Shown here in pieces: positions 1 to 7,725 of a stretch of DNA of 18,213 bases. A program made the translations under genes and the position numbers. Where the stretch lies: assembly GCA_030652345.1 (NCBI GenBank), contig JAUSAU010000109.1, forward strand, positions 1 to 18,213. The letters are read 5' to 3'. Positions within the stretch are counted from its first letter, which is position 1. Each line of letters opens with the position of its first letter. Below the pieces are notes generated by a model. The model saw only the letters and a program-made list of their open reading frames with translations, was not told where the DNA came from and did not search any database. The stretch is from Coriobacteriia bacterium (GTDB taxonomy: Bacteria; Actinomycetota; Coriobacteriia; Anaerosomatales; PALSA-660).

Positions 1-1569
1 CAGGACACGAACCACGCCCAGTACACCATCGTCAACGACCTGGCACGGCCGCACCGCAACCTCATGGTGGTCGGCGATGACGATCAGTCGATCTACTCCT
101 GGCGTGGTGCGGACATCCGCAACATCCTCGAGTTCGAGCAGGACTACCCGGAAGCGGTCGTCGTCCGCCTCGAACAGAACTACCGCTCCACGAAGACGAT
201 CCTCGCGGCGGCGAACCACGTCGTGGCCAACAACGCCGATCGCAAGCCCAAGACGCTGTGGACCGCGAACGTGGAGGGCGAAGCGATCACCCGCTATCTC
301 GCCAGCGATGAGAAGGACGAGGCCCGCTTCGTCGTCGACGAGATCGAGCGCCTGCTCTCCGCCGAGGGGCGCAGCTACGCCGACTTCGCCGTCTTCTACC
401 GCACCAACGCGCAGAGCCGGGTGCTCGAGGACCAGTTCCTGCGCGCGGGGGTCCCGTATCAGCTCGTGGGCGGCACGCGCTTCTTCGAGCGAGCCGAGAT
501 CCGCGACGTGATGGCGTACCTGCGTGCCGTCGCCAACCCGTCCGACCCGGTCCCGCTCAAGCGCGTCATCAACCAGCCGAAGCGCGGCATCGGTGACGCC
601 ACGATCGCCGTGCTGGAGGACGCCGCCTACCGGGAGCATCAGACGCTCTCGGAGATCGTCCTGCGCGCCGGCAGCGAGGATTGGCTCGGGAGCGGCCCGC
701 GCTCCAAGGTCGCCTCGTTCGCGGACCTGCTCACCCGGGCACGCGCGGTCGAGGGTTCGCTCCGCGAGCGCATCGAGGGCATCATCGCCCTCTCCGGGCT
801 CGAGGATGCGCTGCGTGCCGAGGGCTCTGACGAGTCGAAGGGCCGCATCGAGAACATCCGCGAGTTCCTCAGCGTCGTGTCCGAGTTCACGGATGTGCAC
901 GAGGACGCCGGCTTCGACGAGTTCCTCGAGTGGGTGGCGCTGCGCACCGACCTCGACACCCTCGCCGAGGGAGAGCGCGCAGTCACGTTGATGACCCTTC
1001 ACACGGCGAAGGGCCTCGAGTTCCCGGTGGCCTTCATCGTGGGCATGGAAGACGGCATCTTCCCGCACATGAATTCCATGTTCGAGCCCGCCGGCCTGCA
1101 GGAAGAGCGCCGGCTCGCCTATGTGGGCATCACGCGTGCCCGCGAGCGCCTCTATCTCACACACGCGTACCAGCGCATGATCTACGGCGCCACACAGCAC
1201 AACCAGCTCTCGATGTTCGTCAAGGAGATCCCCGACGAGCATCTCAAGGCCGAAGGCATCGGCTCCGCCGGTCACGAACGGGCGGGAGCCGCGCGCGGCG
1301 ATCGCTACGGGCGTCCCGGCTGGCGTGACCCCGCGCGTCCGGGCGGGGATGGCGGCGGTCGTGTGTACGGCTCCGGCCAGGTACGACGCGAGCCGACGCA
1401 GGCGGCCGCCTCGACGTATGCTGTTGGTGACCTCGTCGAGCACAAGACGTTCGGCAACGGGCGCGTGAACGCCGTCAAGGGCGACAAACTCGTGGTCGGC
1501 TTCGGTGGCGAGACCGGGGAGAAGACGCTGCTCGCCGGATTCGCGCCGTTGCGCAAGATCGACGCCTGA
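1..1569 (+). CDS. pcrA: ATP-dependent DNA helicase PcrA/UvrD, 3' part
   Basis: A superfamily 1A 3'-to-5' DNA helicase of the PcrA/UvrD type, which acts in excision repair and in clearing proteins from DNA. The reading frame is open from base 1, so the N-terminal Walker A half lies outside the window. The first residues, QDTNHAQY, follow directly after the usual DE of motif II. Motif III (VVGDDDQSIYSWRGAD), motif IV (LEQNYRST), motif V (TLHTAKGLEF) and motif VI (EERRLAYVGITRARERLY) appear in order. After a low-complexity Gly/Arg-rich linker, the last 50 residues (YAVGDLVEHKTFGNGRV onward) form the Tudor-like C-terminal domain of PcrA that binds RNA polymerase in studied homologues. The stop is TGA at 1567. 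The pyrophosphatase gene begins 16 nt later and may be cotranscribed. The identification is firm; choosing PcrA over UvrD is a naming convention. Confidence 0.95.
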   Translation, partial: QDTNHAQYTIVNDLARPHRNLMVVGDDDQSIYSWRGADIRNILEFEQDYPEAVVVRLEQNYRSTKTILAAANHVVANNADRKPKTLWTANVEGEAITRYLASDEKDEARFVVDEIERLLSAEGRSYADFAVFYRTNAQSRVLEDQFLRAGVPYQLVGGTRFFERAEIRDVMAYLRAVANPSDPVPLKRVINQPKRGIGDATIAVLEDAAYREHQTLSEIVLRAGSEDWLGSGPRSKVASFADLLTRARAVEGSLRERIEGIIALSGLEDALRAEGSDESKGRIENIREFLSVVSEFTDVHEDAGFDEFLEWVALRTDLDTLAEGERAVTLMTLHTAKGLEFPVAFIVGMEDGIFPHMNSMFEPAGLQEERRLAYVGITRARERLYLTHAYQRMIYGATQHNQLSMFVKEIPDEHLKAEGIGSAGHERAGAARGDRYGRPGWRDPARPGGDGGGRVYGSGQVRREPTQAAASTYAVGDLVEHKTFGNGRVNAVKGDKLVVGFGGETGEKTLLAGFAPLRKIDA

Positions 1570-1585
1570 CGCCCAAGGAAGAGCC

Positions 1586-3211
1586 ATGGGACCCGTACTC
1601 GTCTTCGGCCACAAGAATCCCGACAACGACTCGATCTGTTCCGCGATCGCGTACGCGCACCTCAAGAACTTGACCGATCCGTCGCGGGTCTACGTGCCCG
1701 CGAGGCTGGGCGCGATGCCACCGGAGTCGGCGTGGGTGCTGGAGCAGTTCGGTGTCGATGCACCGCTCGAGCTTTCCCACGTCCGCACGCGGGTGACGGA
1801 CGTGATGACGACCGACGTCGTGACCGTATCGCCGAACGACACGCTGCACTCGGTCGGCCGCCTGCTGGCCGAGCGAGGCGTGCGTGCCCTGCCGGTCGTC
1901 GACGCGGGTGAGGTCAGGGGACTCGTCACCGTGCAGGCGCTGGCGAGCCGCTACGTCGAGGATCTCACCGTCTCGGGATTCGCCAAGAGGCCCGTCTCCA
2001 TCGGGCATGTCGTCGAGGTGCTTGCCGGGACGTTGCTGTCCGGCTCGGTCGACGACCTGCTGTCGGGCGCTGTGCTCATCGGCGCGATGGAGCCTCGCAC
2101 GATGGTGTCGCGCATCACGCCGGGCGACACGCTCATCGTCGGGGACCGGCTCCGCAGTCAGCCGATGGCGATCGAGGCGGGTATCGCGTGCCTGATCGTC
2201 ACGGGTGCGGCCGAGCCCGCGCCGGGCGTGCTCGACGCGGCCCGCGCGCGTGGCTGCGCCGTGATCTCGACGGGCATGGACACCTACTCCGCAGCCCGTC
2301 TGATGGACCTCTCCCACGCCGTCTCCGAGTTGATGGAGACCGACGTCCTGATCGTCGAGCCCGATGCGCTGCTCTCCGAGGCTTCCGAAGACCTGTTCAA
2401 CTCGCCTCAGCGCGAGGCGCCCGTGGTCGACGAGGCGGGCAGGCTCGTCGGCCTTCTCACACGGACCAACGTGGCGCGAGCCGCACGGCGCTCGGTGATC
2501 CTCGTCGACCACAACGAGCTGGCCCAGTCGGCGGACGGCGTCGAGGAGGCTGCGGTGATCGAGATCGTCGATCACCACCGCGTGGGCGACGTGCAGACCG
2601 CCGGCCCCATCACCTTCCTCGGGATACCCGTCGGAGCCACGGCGACGATCGTCGCGACCCGATACCGCGCGCTCGAGGTCGAGCCCACGCGGGCGATGGC
2701 GGGACTGATGCTCGCCGCGATCCTGAGCGATACCGTCCTGCTCAAGTCGCCCACCACGACCGACACCGACCGCGACATGGTCGAGTGGCTGGCCTCCGAA
2801 CTCGCACTCGACTACGCCGAGTTCGCGATGGACATGTTCCGGGCTCGTTCGTCAGGTGAGGACTTCTCTGCGGAGAAGGCTGTCACGAGGGACCTCAAGG
2901 AGTACCGGGTCGGCGATTCCCTCACGGCGGTCGGTCAGATCGAGACCGTCGACATGGAGGACGTGCTGCGCCACCGTCACGAGATCGTGGAGTTCATGGA
3001 GGGTCTCGCCCGTCATCGCGGTTACGAGCTCGTGGTGTTCATGGTGACGGACGTCGTCCGCGAGGGCAGTGAGTTGCTGATCGTCGGGAAGAGGCGGCTC
3101 GCCGAGAAGGCGTTCGGCGTGAGCTTCGAGACGGGGTCCGCCTGGTTCGACGGGATGCTCTCGCGTAAGAAGCAGGTCGCCCCCAGGCTCGTGGAGAGCG
3201 CCGGCCGCTAG
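1586..3211 (+). CDS. ppaC: Manganese-dependent inorganic pyrophosphatase with CBS and DRTGG domains (family II)
   Basis: A cytoplasmic family II (DHH/DHHA2) pyrophosphatase that hydrolyses PPi to two phosphates. The 541-residue protein begins GPVLVFGHKNPDNDS, giving metal ligands H9, D13 and D15. The DHH domain is then interrupted by CBS domain 1 (about 71-124), a DRTGG domain (about 130-243, with VGDRLRSQPMAIEAGI) and CBS domain 2 (about 245-298). It resumes at ILVDHNE (D308), the IVDHH motif (329-331) and SDTVLLKSPT (D382). The C-terminal DHHA2 domain ends with the substrate-binding SRKKQ near 526-530. Enzymes of this layout are inhibited by AMP/ADP and activated by ATP or diadenosine polyphosphates through the CBS pair; I infer the same here. 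The ATG at 1586 is chosen because AAGGAAGAG lies just upstream and the protein then starts like its family; an in-frame earlier start would run into the helicase gene. Confidence 0.96.
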   Translation: MGPVLVFGHKNPDNDSICSAIAYAHLKNLTDPSRVYVPARLGAMPPESAWVLEQFGVDAPLELSHVRTRVTDVMTTDVVTVSPNDTLHSVGRLLAERGVRALPVVDAGEVRGLVTVQALASRYVEDLTVSGFAKRPVSIGHVVEVLAGTLLSGSVDDLLSGAVLIGAMEPRTMVSRITPGDTLIVGDRLRSQPMAIEAGIACLIVTGAAEPAPGVLDAARARGCAVISTGMDTYSAARLMDLSHAVSELMETDVLIVEPDALLSEASEDLFNSPQREAPVVDEAGRLVGLLTRTNVARAARRSVILVDHNELAQSADGVEEAAVIEIVDHHRVGDVQTAGPITFLGIPVGATATIVATRYRALEVEPTRAMAGLMLAAILSDTVLLKSPTTTDTDRDMVEWLASELALDYAEFAMDMFRARSSGEDFSAEKAVTRDLKEYRVGDSLTAVGQIETVDMEDVLRHRHEIVEFMEGLARHRGYELVVFMVTDVVREGSELLIVGKRRLAEKAFGVSFETGSAWFDGMLSRKKQVAPRLVESAGR

Positions 3212-3219
3212 GCGGCCGG
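3201..3219 (+). other. Perfect 8-bp inverted repeat with a stop codon in its loop
   Basis: CCGGCCGC at 3201-3208 and GCGGCCGG at 3212-3219 are exact inverted repeats. The 3-nt loop is the TAG stop codon of the pyrophosphatase gene. No T-run follows, so an intrinsic terminator is not shown. It could be a pause or mRNA-end structure between the pyrophosphatase and the PAP2 gene. Confidence 0.5.
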
Positions 3220-3232
3220 ACGCGGCGCCGGC

Positions 3233-4051
3233 ATGGACCTGAGACCCGGACCCGCGATGCGCTGGTTGGCCCGCCGCCTGGATGTCGACCGCCCCACGGG
3301 GCTCTATCTGACCGTCGGCTTCGGAGCGGGCCTCGTGTTCCTCGCCGGTTTCCTTTCCATCGCCGAGGATCTGCTCGACCCCGCGACACTCGTCATGGAC
3401 AGCGCCGTCTACGGCGCGCTCGCAGCGGTCGCATCGCCCGCGGTGGCCCGCGCCATGTGGATGGCGACCCTGCTCGGCGACACTCCGGTCATGTTCGCTC
3501 AATCGTGCGCGGCGGTCGCGCTGCTGCTGATGTGGGGCCGTCCCCGGCGCGCGGCCGTCCTGACGGCCCTCATGGTGCTCGGTCCGTTGCTCGCGATGGT
3601 GCTCAAGGGGATCTTCGGCCGTCCTCGGCCGCCGGTGTCGATCGCGCTCGTCGCGACTCCCGGGTCCGCGAGCTTCCCCTCGGGCCACTCGATCGGTGCG
3701 ATCGTGCTGTACGGCACACTGGCGACACTGCTGATCCTGTCGGACCGCACGCTGCGGGAGAAGGCGCTCGGCGCGGTCGCCGGGACCCTGGTGACGCTTG
3801 CCGTGGGGCTCTCGCGTGTCTATCTCGGTGTCCACTGGGCGAGTGATGTGCTCGGCTCGCTCCTCCTCGGGGCTGCGCTCATCTGCGTCGGGACCGCCGT
3901 GCTGACGGCATGGGAGAGGTTCGGCCGCCCGCTGCCGGAGCGGCACCTCTCCGGGCACATGGTCATCGTGAGACGGGCGCTGACGGCGGCCGTGCTCCTC
4001 GTGCCGCTGGCCGCACTCGCGATCGAGAGTGCGAGGAACCCGTTGTTGTGA
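3233..4051 (+). CDS. PAP2-family membrane phosphatase
   Basis: An integral membrane phosphatase of the PAP2 / undecaprenyl-diphosphatase-like superfamily. It would remove phosphate from a lipid phosphate or diphosphate at the outer face of the membrane; the substrate cannot be told from sequence. All three signature motifs are present in the 272-residue protein: K125-x6-R132-P133 (KGIFGRPRP), PSGHS (149-153) and SRVYLGVHWASD, in which R195, H201 and D205 form the third catalytic motif. About six hydrophobic segments are visible, one of them after the active-site region (residues about 243-264). No good ribosome-binding site precedes the ATG at 3233; ATG 3257 is an in-frame alternative that would remove 8 residues. 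It runs tail-to-tail with phoR, 4 nt apart. A role linked to phosphate supply is tempting from context but not shown. Confidence 0.9.
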   Translation: MDLRPGPAMRWLARRLDVDRPTGLYLTVGFGAGLVFLAGFLSIAEDLLDPATLVMDSAVYGALAAVASPAVARAMWMATLLGDTPVMFAQSCAAVALLLMWGRPRRAAVLTALMVLGPLLAMVLKGIFGRPRPPVSIALVATPGSASFPSGHSIGAIVLYGTLATLLILSDRTLREKALGAVAGTLVTLAVGLSRVYLGVHWASDVLGSLLLGAALICVGTAVLTAWERFGRPLPERHLSGHMVIVRRALTAAVLLVPLAALAIESARNPLL

Positions 4052-4055
4052 GCCG

Positions 4056-5816
4056 CTAGTGAGCCCGCGGCAGCCGCAACGTGAACGTCGTGCCCTCGCC
4101 GGGCACGGAGGTGACCTCCACTGAGCCGCCGGCGCGCTCAGCGGCGTTCTTCACGAGCGCGAGCCCGAGCCCCGTCCCGCCGCTCGCGCGCGTCCGGGCG
4201 GGATCCACGCGGTAGAAGCGCTCGAATATCCTGGGAAGATGCTCGGCGGGGATGCCTACGCCGGTGTCCGTGATCTGGACGACGGTGGTCTGCTCGTCCG
4301 CCGACAGTCGCATCGTCACGCGGCCCGCGTCCGTGTATGCGATCGCGTTAGCGAGCAGGTTGTCGATAGCCACCGCCACGTCCGTCGGATCCGCCGCGGC
4401 GTAGACGTCCTGGGCAGCCACGTCGGTGTCGTCGGCCTCCAGCGTGAGTCCTGCCGCCGCCGCGGCGGCCTGATGGCCGGCGAGGGCGTTGTCGACGGCC
4501 GCGCGCAGATCGGTGATCGAGCCGGGCGAAGGAGTGCCCTCGAGGCGCGAGAGGTCGAGCAGGTCGAGGACCAGGCGGCGCAGACGGTCCGCTTCGTTCT
4601 TGATCTGAGAGACGAAGATGAGGGCCTGCTCGGTGTCACCGTCCGACGCGGCCGTGTCGGCCGAATCCGCGAGCAGTTGGATCGACGATGTGGGCGTCTT
4701 GAGCTCGTGCGAGGCGTTGGCGACGAAGTCGCGGCGTACGCGATCGAGTCGGCGCCCTTCCGTGGTGTCCTCGACGACGACCAGGGTCCGCGAGCCTGCG
4801 TCCGTCGGGTTCAGAGGGATGGCGGCGATCCGCAGATAGCGATGCTCCGGATCCGGGCCGATCTCGGTGGAGCAGGGCTCCGTGCAACCGAGGCGCTCCT
4901 CGATGGCGGCCCGCAGCGATGCCGGAAGCGCCGCCTCGGCCGGTGTCTTCCCTGCCCAGCCGCCGGCAGGCGTCTTGAACATCGCGGCGGCGCCGCTGTT
5001 CGCGACGCTGATCCGGCCGGCGTCGAAGAGGAAGACGGCGTTCTGCAGGCCGTCGAGCGCGTTGCGGAGCGTCGCCTCCTCGGCCTCGAGGCCCGTGATC
5101 GTCCTGCGCATCGTGTCGCGCAGCGTCACGAGCGCCGCACCGAGGCCTCCGAGCTCGCCACTCACCTCGGGTACCGGCGCGAGCAGATCGCCGCGCGCCA
5201 TGGCTTCAGCCGCGCTCTTCAGCCTCACCACGGGCTCCGCAGCCGAGGCGGAGAGCCGGACGCCGACGATGACGGCGGCGGCGATGGCAGCGAGGAGCAG
5301 GAGGATGCCGGACTGCCTCGCGCGACTCGCGAGCGCCTCGACGCGCGCGACGGGCTCGGAGACCCGCAGGGCCGCCGTCTGGCTCAGCACGATGGCGGGT
5401 ACCGCCACATACATCTGCGGTATCCCGAGCGTCGCTGACTGGCGTGTGTCGGATCCGACCGTGCCCGAGAGCGCCGCGACGATCTCCGGGCGCCCGCCGT
5501 GGTTCTCCATCTTGGCGGGGTCTTGAGCGCTGTCGGCGATCACCCTGCCGTCTGATGCGACCACGGTGATGCGCAGGTTCGTCCGCGCCACGAGACGCCT
5601 GACCTCCTGCGCGGGGTCCGCAGTCTGCTGTATGGCGAGCGCGGAGGCTTGTGCGATGGTCTGCAGGTGACTGCGCTGCTGCTCGACCACCACCTGCGTG
5701 ACCGGGCCGAAGAGCGACCAGGCCCACGCACCGAAGAGCACGACCACCACGAGCGCATAGCCCAGAGCGAGCCGGGCTCGATACGACGCGGTGAGTACCT
5801 TGAGGCGTCCGGTCAC
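4056..5816 (-). CDS. phoR: Phosphate-regulon sensor histidine kinase PhoR
   Basis: A membrane sensor kinase that phosphorylates PhoB when phosphate is scarce. The 586-residue protein has a first membrane segment (about 16-38), an extracytoplasmic region (about 39-168), a second membrane segment (about 169-189), HAMP (about 190-242), a PAS domain (about 250-355), the H-box FVANASHELKTP with phospho-acceptor H370, and an ATPase domain. The ATPase domain has its N-box around DNLLAN (485-490), G1 at DTGVGIP (517-523) and G2 at GGTGLGLAL. I start it at GTG 5816 because this codon overlaps the phoB stop as GTGA, the usual coupled arrangement, and leaves the first membrane segment intact. An upstream in-frame extension would only be phoB antiframe sequence. 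The PAS domain holds an unusual C311-x3-C315 pair. The placement beside phoB and pst supports PhoR over other kinases. Confidence 0.93.
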   Translation of the reverse strand: MTGRLKVLTASYRARLALGYALVVVVLFGAWAWSLFGPVTQVVVEQQRSHLQTIAQASALAIQQTADPAQEVRRLVARTNLRITVVASDGRVIADSAQDPAKMENHGGRPEIVAALSGTVGSDTRQSATLGIPQMYVAVPAIVLSQTAALRVSEPVARVEALASRARQSGILLLLAAIAAAVIVGVRLSASAAEPVVRLKSAAEAMARGDLLAPVPEVSGELGGLGAALVTLRDTMRRTITGLEAEEATLRNALDGLQNAVFLFDAGRISVANSGAAAMFKTPAGGWAGKTPAEAALPASLRAAIEERLGCTEPCSTEIGPDPEHRYLRIAAIPLNPTDAGSRTLVVVEDTTEGRRLDRVRRDFVANASHELKTPTSSIQLLADSADTAASDGDTEQALIFVSQIKNEADRLRRLVLDLLDLSRLEGTPSPGSITDLRAAVDNALAGHQAAAAAAGLTLEADDTDVAAQDVYAAADPTDVAVAIDNLLANAIAYTDAGRVTMRLSADEQTTVVQITDTGVGIPAEHLPRIFERFYRVDPARTRASGGTGLGLALVKNAAERAGGSVEVTSVPGEGTTFTLRLPRAH

Positions 5817-6517
5817 GCCGAGCCGGTCTTCTTCTTGGCCTCGAACCGGTAGCCCACCCCGTGCACGGTCTGGACGAACGTGAAGGCCGAGACCTCTTCG
5901 ATGGCCTGACGCAAGCGGCGGATGTGCACGTCGATGGTGCGGGAGGAGGCGAGGTGGTCGTACCCCCACACCTCCTGAGCGAGTTTCTGGCGGGGCATCA
6001 ACCGGCCCGGCTCCCGCGCGAGGGCGAGGAGCAGCTGGAACTCCTTGAGGCGCAGGCGCACCGGTGTCCCGGCGACGGTCGCGCGAAGCTGAGAGGGTTC
6101 GATCGCCAGGTCTCCCGCCTCGATCGTGTCGTCCGCCTCGAGCACGGCGCGCTCCCGGACACGTCGGAGGTTGGCGCGTACGCGGGCCAGCAGCTCCTCC
6201 ATCTGGAACGGCTTGGTCAGGTAGTCGTCCGCACCCGCGTCCAGACCTCTGACCTTGTCCCGGGGTTCGCCGAGTGCGGTCACCATGATGATGGCGGTCT
6301 CCGTGTTCGTGCGCCGTATCTGGGTCGCGAACTCGAAGCCGTCGATCCCCGGCAGCATGAGGTCGAGCAGGATGAGATCGGGCGCGTTCATACGCGCCAT
6401 ATCAAGAGCGGTGACACCGTCTCCGGCTGCTCTCGTCTCGAAGCCCGCGCGACGCAGGGCGTACTCGACGGTCTGCCGGATGATCGGGTCGTCTTCGACA
6501 ATGAGGATGTCGGCCAT
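5813..6517 (-). CDS. phoB: Phosphate-regulon response regulator PhoB/PhoP (OmpR family)
   Basis: A two-component transcription factor that binds Pho boxes once phosphorylated by PhoR. The 234-residue protein has a receiver domain with acidic pocket E8-D9-D10, phospho-acceptor D52 (ILLDLMLPGIDG), T80 and K102 (YLTKPF). It is followed by an OmpR-type winged helix containing LRLKEFQLLLALAREPG and ASSRTIDVHIRRLRQAIE, ending in VQTVHGVGYRFE. The start is the ATG at 6517, preceded by GGAGGA with 8 nt spacing; an ATG 27 nt further upstream lacks a comparable site. The stop overlaps the phoR GTG by 4 nt, so the pair is translationally coupled. It is divergent from pstS across 220 bp containing a candidate Pho box, which suggests autoregulation. 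The name depends on context, since OmpR-family regulators look alike. Confidence 0.93.
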   Translation of the reverse strand: MADILIVEDDPIIRQTVEYALRRAGFETRAAGDGVTALDMARMNAPDLILLDLMLPGIDGFEFATQIRRTNTETAIIMVTALGEPRDKVRGLDAGADDYLTKPFQMEELLARVRANLRRVRERAVLEADDTIEAGDLAIEPSQLRATVAGTPVRLRLKEFQLLLALAREPGRLMPRQKLAQEVWGYDHLASSRTIDVHIRRLRQAIEEVSAFTFVQTVHGVGYRFEAKKKTGSA

Positions 6518-6594
6518 ATGAGCGTTCCTCCGAGGTGAGGGCACGGCGGGCTACGCTCGCACTGTGCACCAGAATCGCGCGCATGCAAAGACCG

Positions 6595-6611
6595 TTTAAC
6601 AAAACGATAAC
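6595..6611 (+). promoter_or_regulatory. Candidate Pho box between phoB and pstS
   Basis: TTTAAC (6595-6600) and GATAAC (6606-6611) are direct repeats on an exact 11-bp pitch, sharing TAAC. They sit in an AT-rich island inside very GC-rich DNA. The pitch matches known PhoB/PhoP operators, for example the TTAACA-N5-TTAACA type of Bacillus. The site lies 78 nt before the phoB ATG and 126 nt before the pstS GTG, so it could serve both directions. No convincing -10 was found for either gene. Confidence 0.55.
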
Positions 6612-6737
6612 CTATGGGGTGGCGTTTCTTACATCCGTGCAACCACTCGTTGCGACCCGGGGACGACTATGGTTCACGACGGGCGGGACGTTCGCAGGCC
6701 CGGGCAGAGACTACCGATGCGAGGAGTGGTTGTAGAA

Positions 6738-7616
6738 GTGAAGATGCGTAACTGGGTCACCCTTGGCGCTGTGACGGCACTTGCCGTCGGCGCTGTTGCG
6801 CTCGCGGGTTGCGGAAGCACCGCGGGTACCGGCACCACCGCCGGTGATACGTCGGCGACGCCGACGACGCCTGAGATCTCGGGTGCGGTCACGGTCGCCG
6901 GGTCGGACACGATGGTCAACATGTCGCAGGCGTGGGCCGAGGAGTTCATGAAGGCCAACCCCGGCGTCCAGATCGCCGTAAAGGGCGGCGGTTCGGGTAC
7001 CGGCATCGCGGCGCTGATCAACGGCACCGTGGACTTCGCCAATGCCTCTCGTGAGCTCAAGGACGAGGAGAAGGCCAAGCTCGCCGGCGCGGTCGAGAAC
7101 AAGGTCGCTCGCGACGGCATCGCCGTCGTCGTGAACTCGGCGAACAAGGTCGAGAACCTCACCAAGGATCAGCTCGGCAAGATCTACCGTGGCGAGGTCA
7201 CCAACTGGAAGGCCGTCGGCGGCGCCGACAAGCCGATCGTGCTCATCTCCCGCGATCCGTCATCGGGCACGTATGAGTACTTCAAGGAGGAGATCGTCGG
7301 CAAGGAGAAGAACTACGCCAAGTCGGCGAAGCTCCTTCCTTCGACCCAGGCCATCGTGGACGAGGTCAAGGCGAACGCTGACGCCATCGGCTACATCGGC
7401 GTGGGCTACGAGTCGACCGACATCAAGGTCGTCGGTCTGGAGGGCGTGAAGGCCTCCGTCGCCACCGTGCTCGACGGCACCTATCCGCTCTCCCGCGGCC
7501 TCTACATGTACAGCAATGGTGCCCCGTCTGAGGCCGGCAAGGCGTTCCTCGACTGGATCCTCTCGGCCGCCGGCCAGAAGGTCGTCACCGATCAGGGCTT
7601 CGTCCCGGTCAACTAG
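6738..7616 (+). CDS. pstS: Phosphate ABC transporter substrate-binding lipoprotein PstS
   Basis: The high-affinity phosphate-binding protein that hands phosphate to PstCA. The 292-residue protein begins with a lipoprotein signal: basic start, hydrophobic stretch, then lipobox LAGC with the lipidated Cys at about residue 25. A Thr/Gly-rich linker and the binding domain follow. Phosphate-loop motifs typical of PstS are visible: VAGSDTMVNMSQAWAEEF, KGGGSGTGIAAL, VDFANASREL and SRDPSSGTYEYFKEE. The start is set at GTG 6738 because GAGGAG at 6721-6726 lies 11 nt upstream. ATG 6744 is the alternative, 17 nt from the same site; both keep the signal peptide. It is the first gene of the pst set and is separated from pstC by a strong hairpin. 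A Pho box upstream suggests induction by PhoB. Confidence 0.96.
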   Translation: MKMRNWVTLGAVTALAVGAVALAGCGSTAGTGTTAGDTSATPTTPEISGAVTVAGSDTMVNMSQAWAEEFMKANPGVQIAVKGGGSGTGIAALINGTVDFANASRELKDEEKAKLAGAVENKVARDGIAVVVNSANKVENLTKDQLGKIYRGEVTNWKAVGGADKPIVLISRDPSSGTYEYFKEEIVGKEKNYAKSAKLLPSTQAIVDEVKANADAIGYIGVGYESTDIKVVGLEGVKASVATVLDGTYPLSRGLYMYSNGAPSEAGKAFLDWILSAAGQKVVTDQGFVPVN

Positions 7617-7619
7617 ACG

Positions 7620-7643
7620 GTACTCTGTACGAAGTACTCTGTA
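7620..7643 (+). repeat. Two 10-bp direct repeats after pstS
   Basis: GTACTCTGTA occurs at 7620-7629 and again at 7634-7643, 14 bp apart, immediately after the pstS stop and before the hairpin. The joining bases also make GTAC-GAA-GTAC, a small inverted repeat. No function is evident. Confidence 0.6.
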
Positions 7644-7649
7644 GTGGCG

Positions 7650-7684
7650 CATCCCGCCCGGCACCTCGTGTGCCGGGCGGGATG
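7650..7684 (+). terminator. Strong hairpin between pstS and pstC (attenuator or mRNA stabiliser)
   Basis: Bases 7650-7664 and 7670-7684 form a perfect 15-bp GC-rich stem around a 5-nt loop (CTCGT). The following bases, TTGCGCCGTTCG, contain no true T-run, so termination is probably partial or the hairpin protects the pstS 3' end. Such structures are common where a binding protein must be made in excess of its membrane partners. Confidence 0.75.
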
Positions 7685-7725
7685 TTGCGCCGTTCGTTGC
7701 GATGGAAAGGTCGGCAGATAGCGAG

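Noticed and set aside
1475..2578. Long open frame on the - strand opposite the pyrophosphatase gene
   Set aside because: It mirrors a certain gene, has an Arg/His/Asp-rich composition typical of high-GC antisense frames, and shows no domain.
2852..3958. Long - strand frame opposite the PAP2 gene
   Set aside because: Antisense composition, no motif, and the + strand gene has all catalytic motifs.
4239..5438. 399-codon + strand frame opposite phoR
   Set aside because: It is the antisense of a complete histidine kinase; low-complexity Arg/Gly/Asp-rich product.
6672..6695. GGTTCACG and GTTCGC near pstS as an extra Pho box
   Set aside because: The two are 19 bp apart, not on the 11-bp pitch of the other sites.
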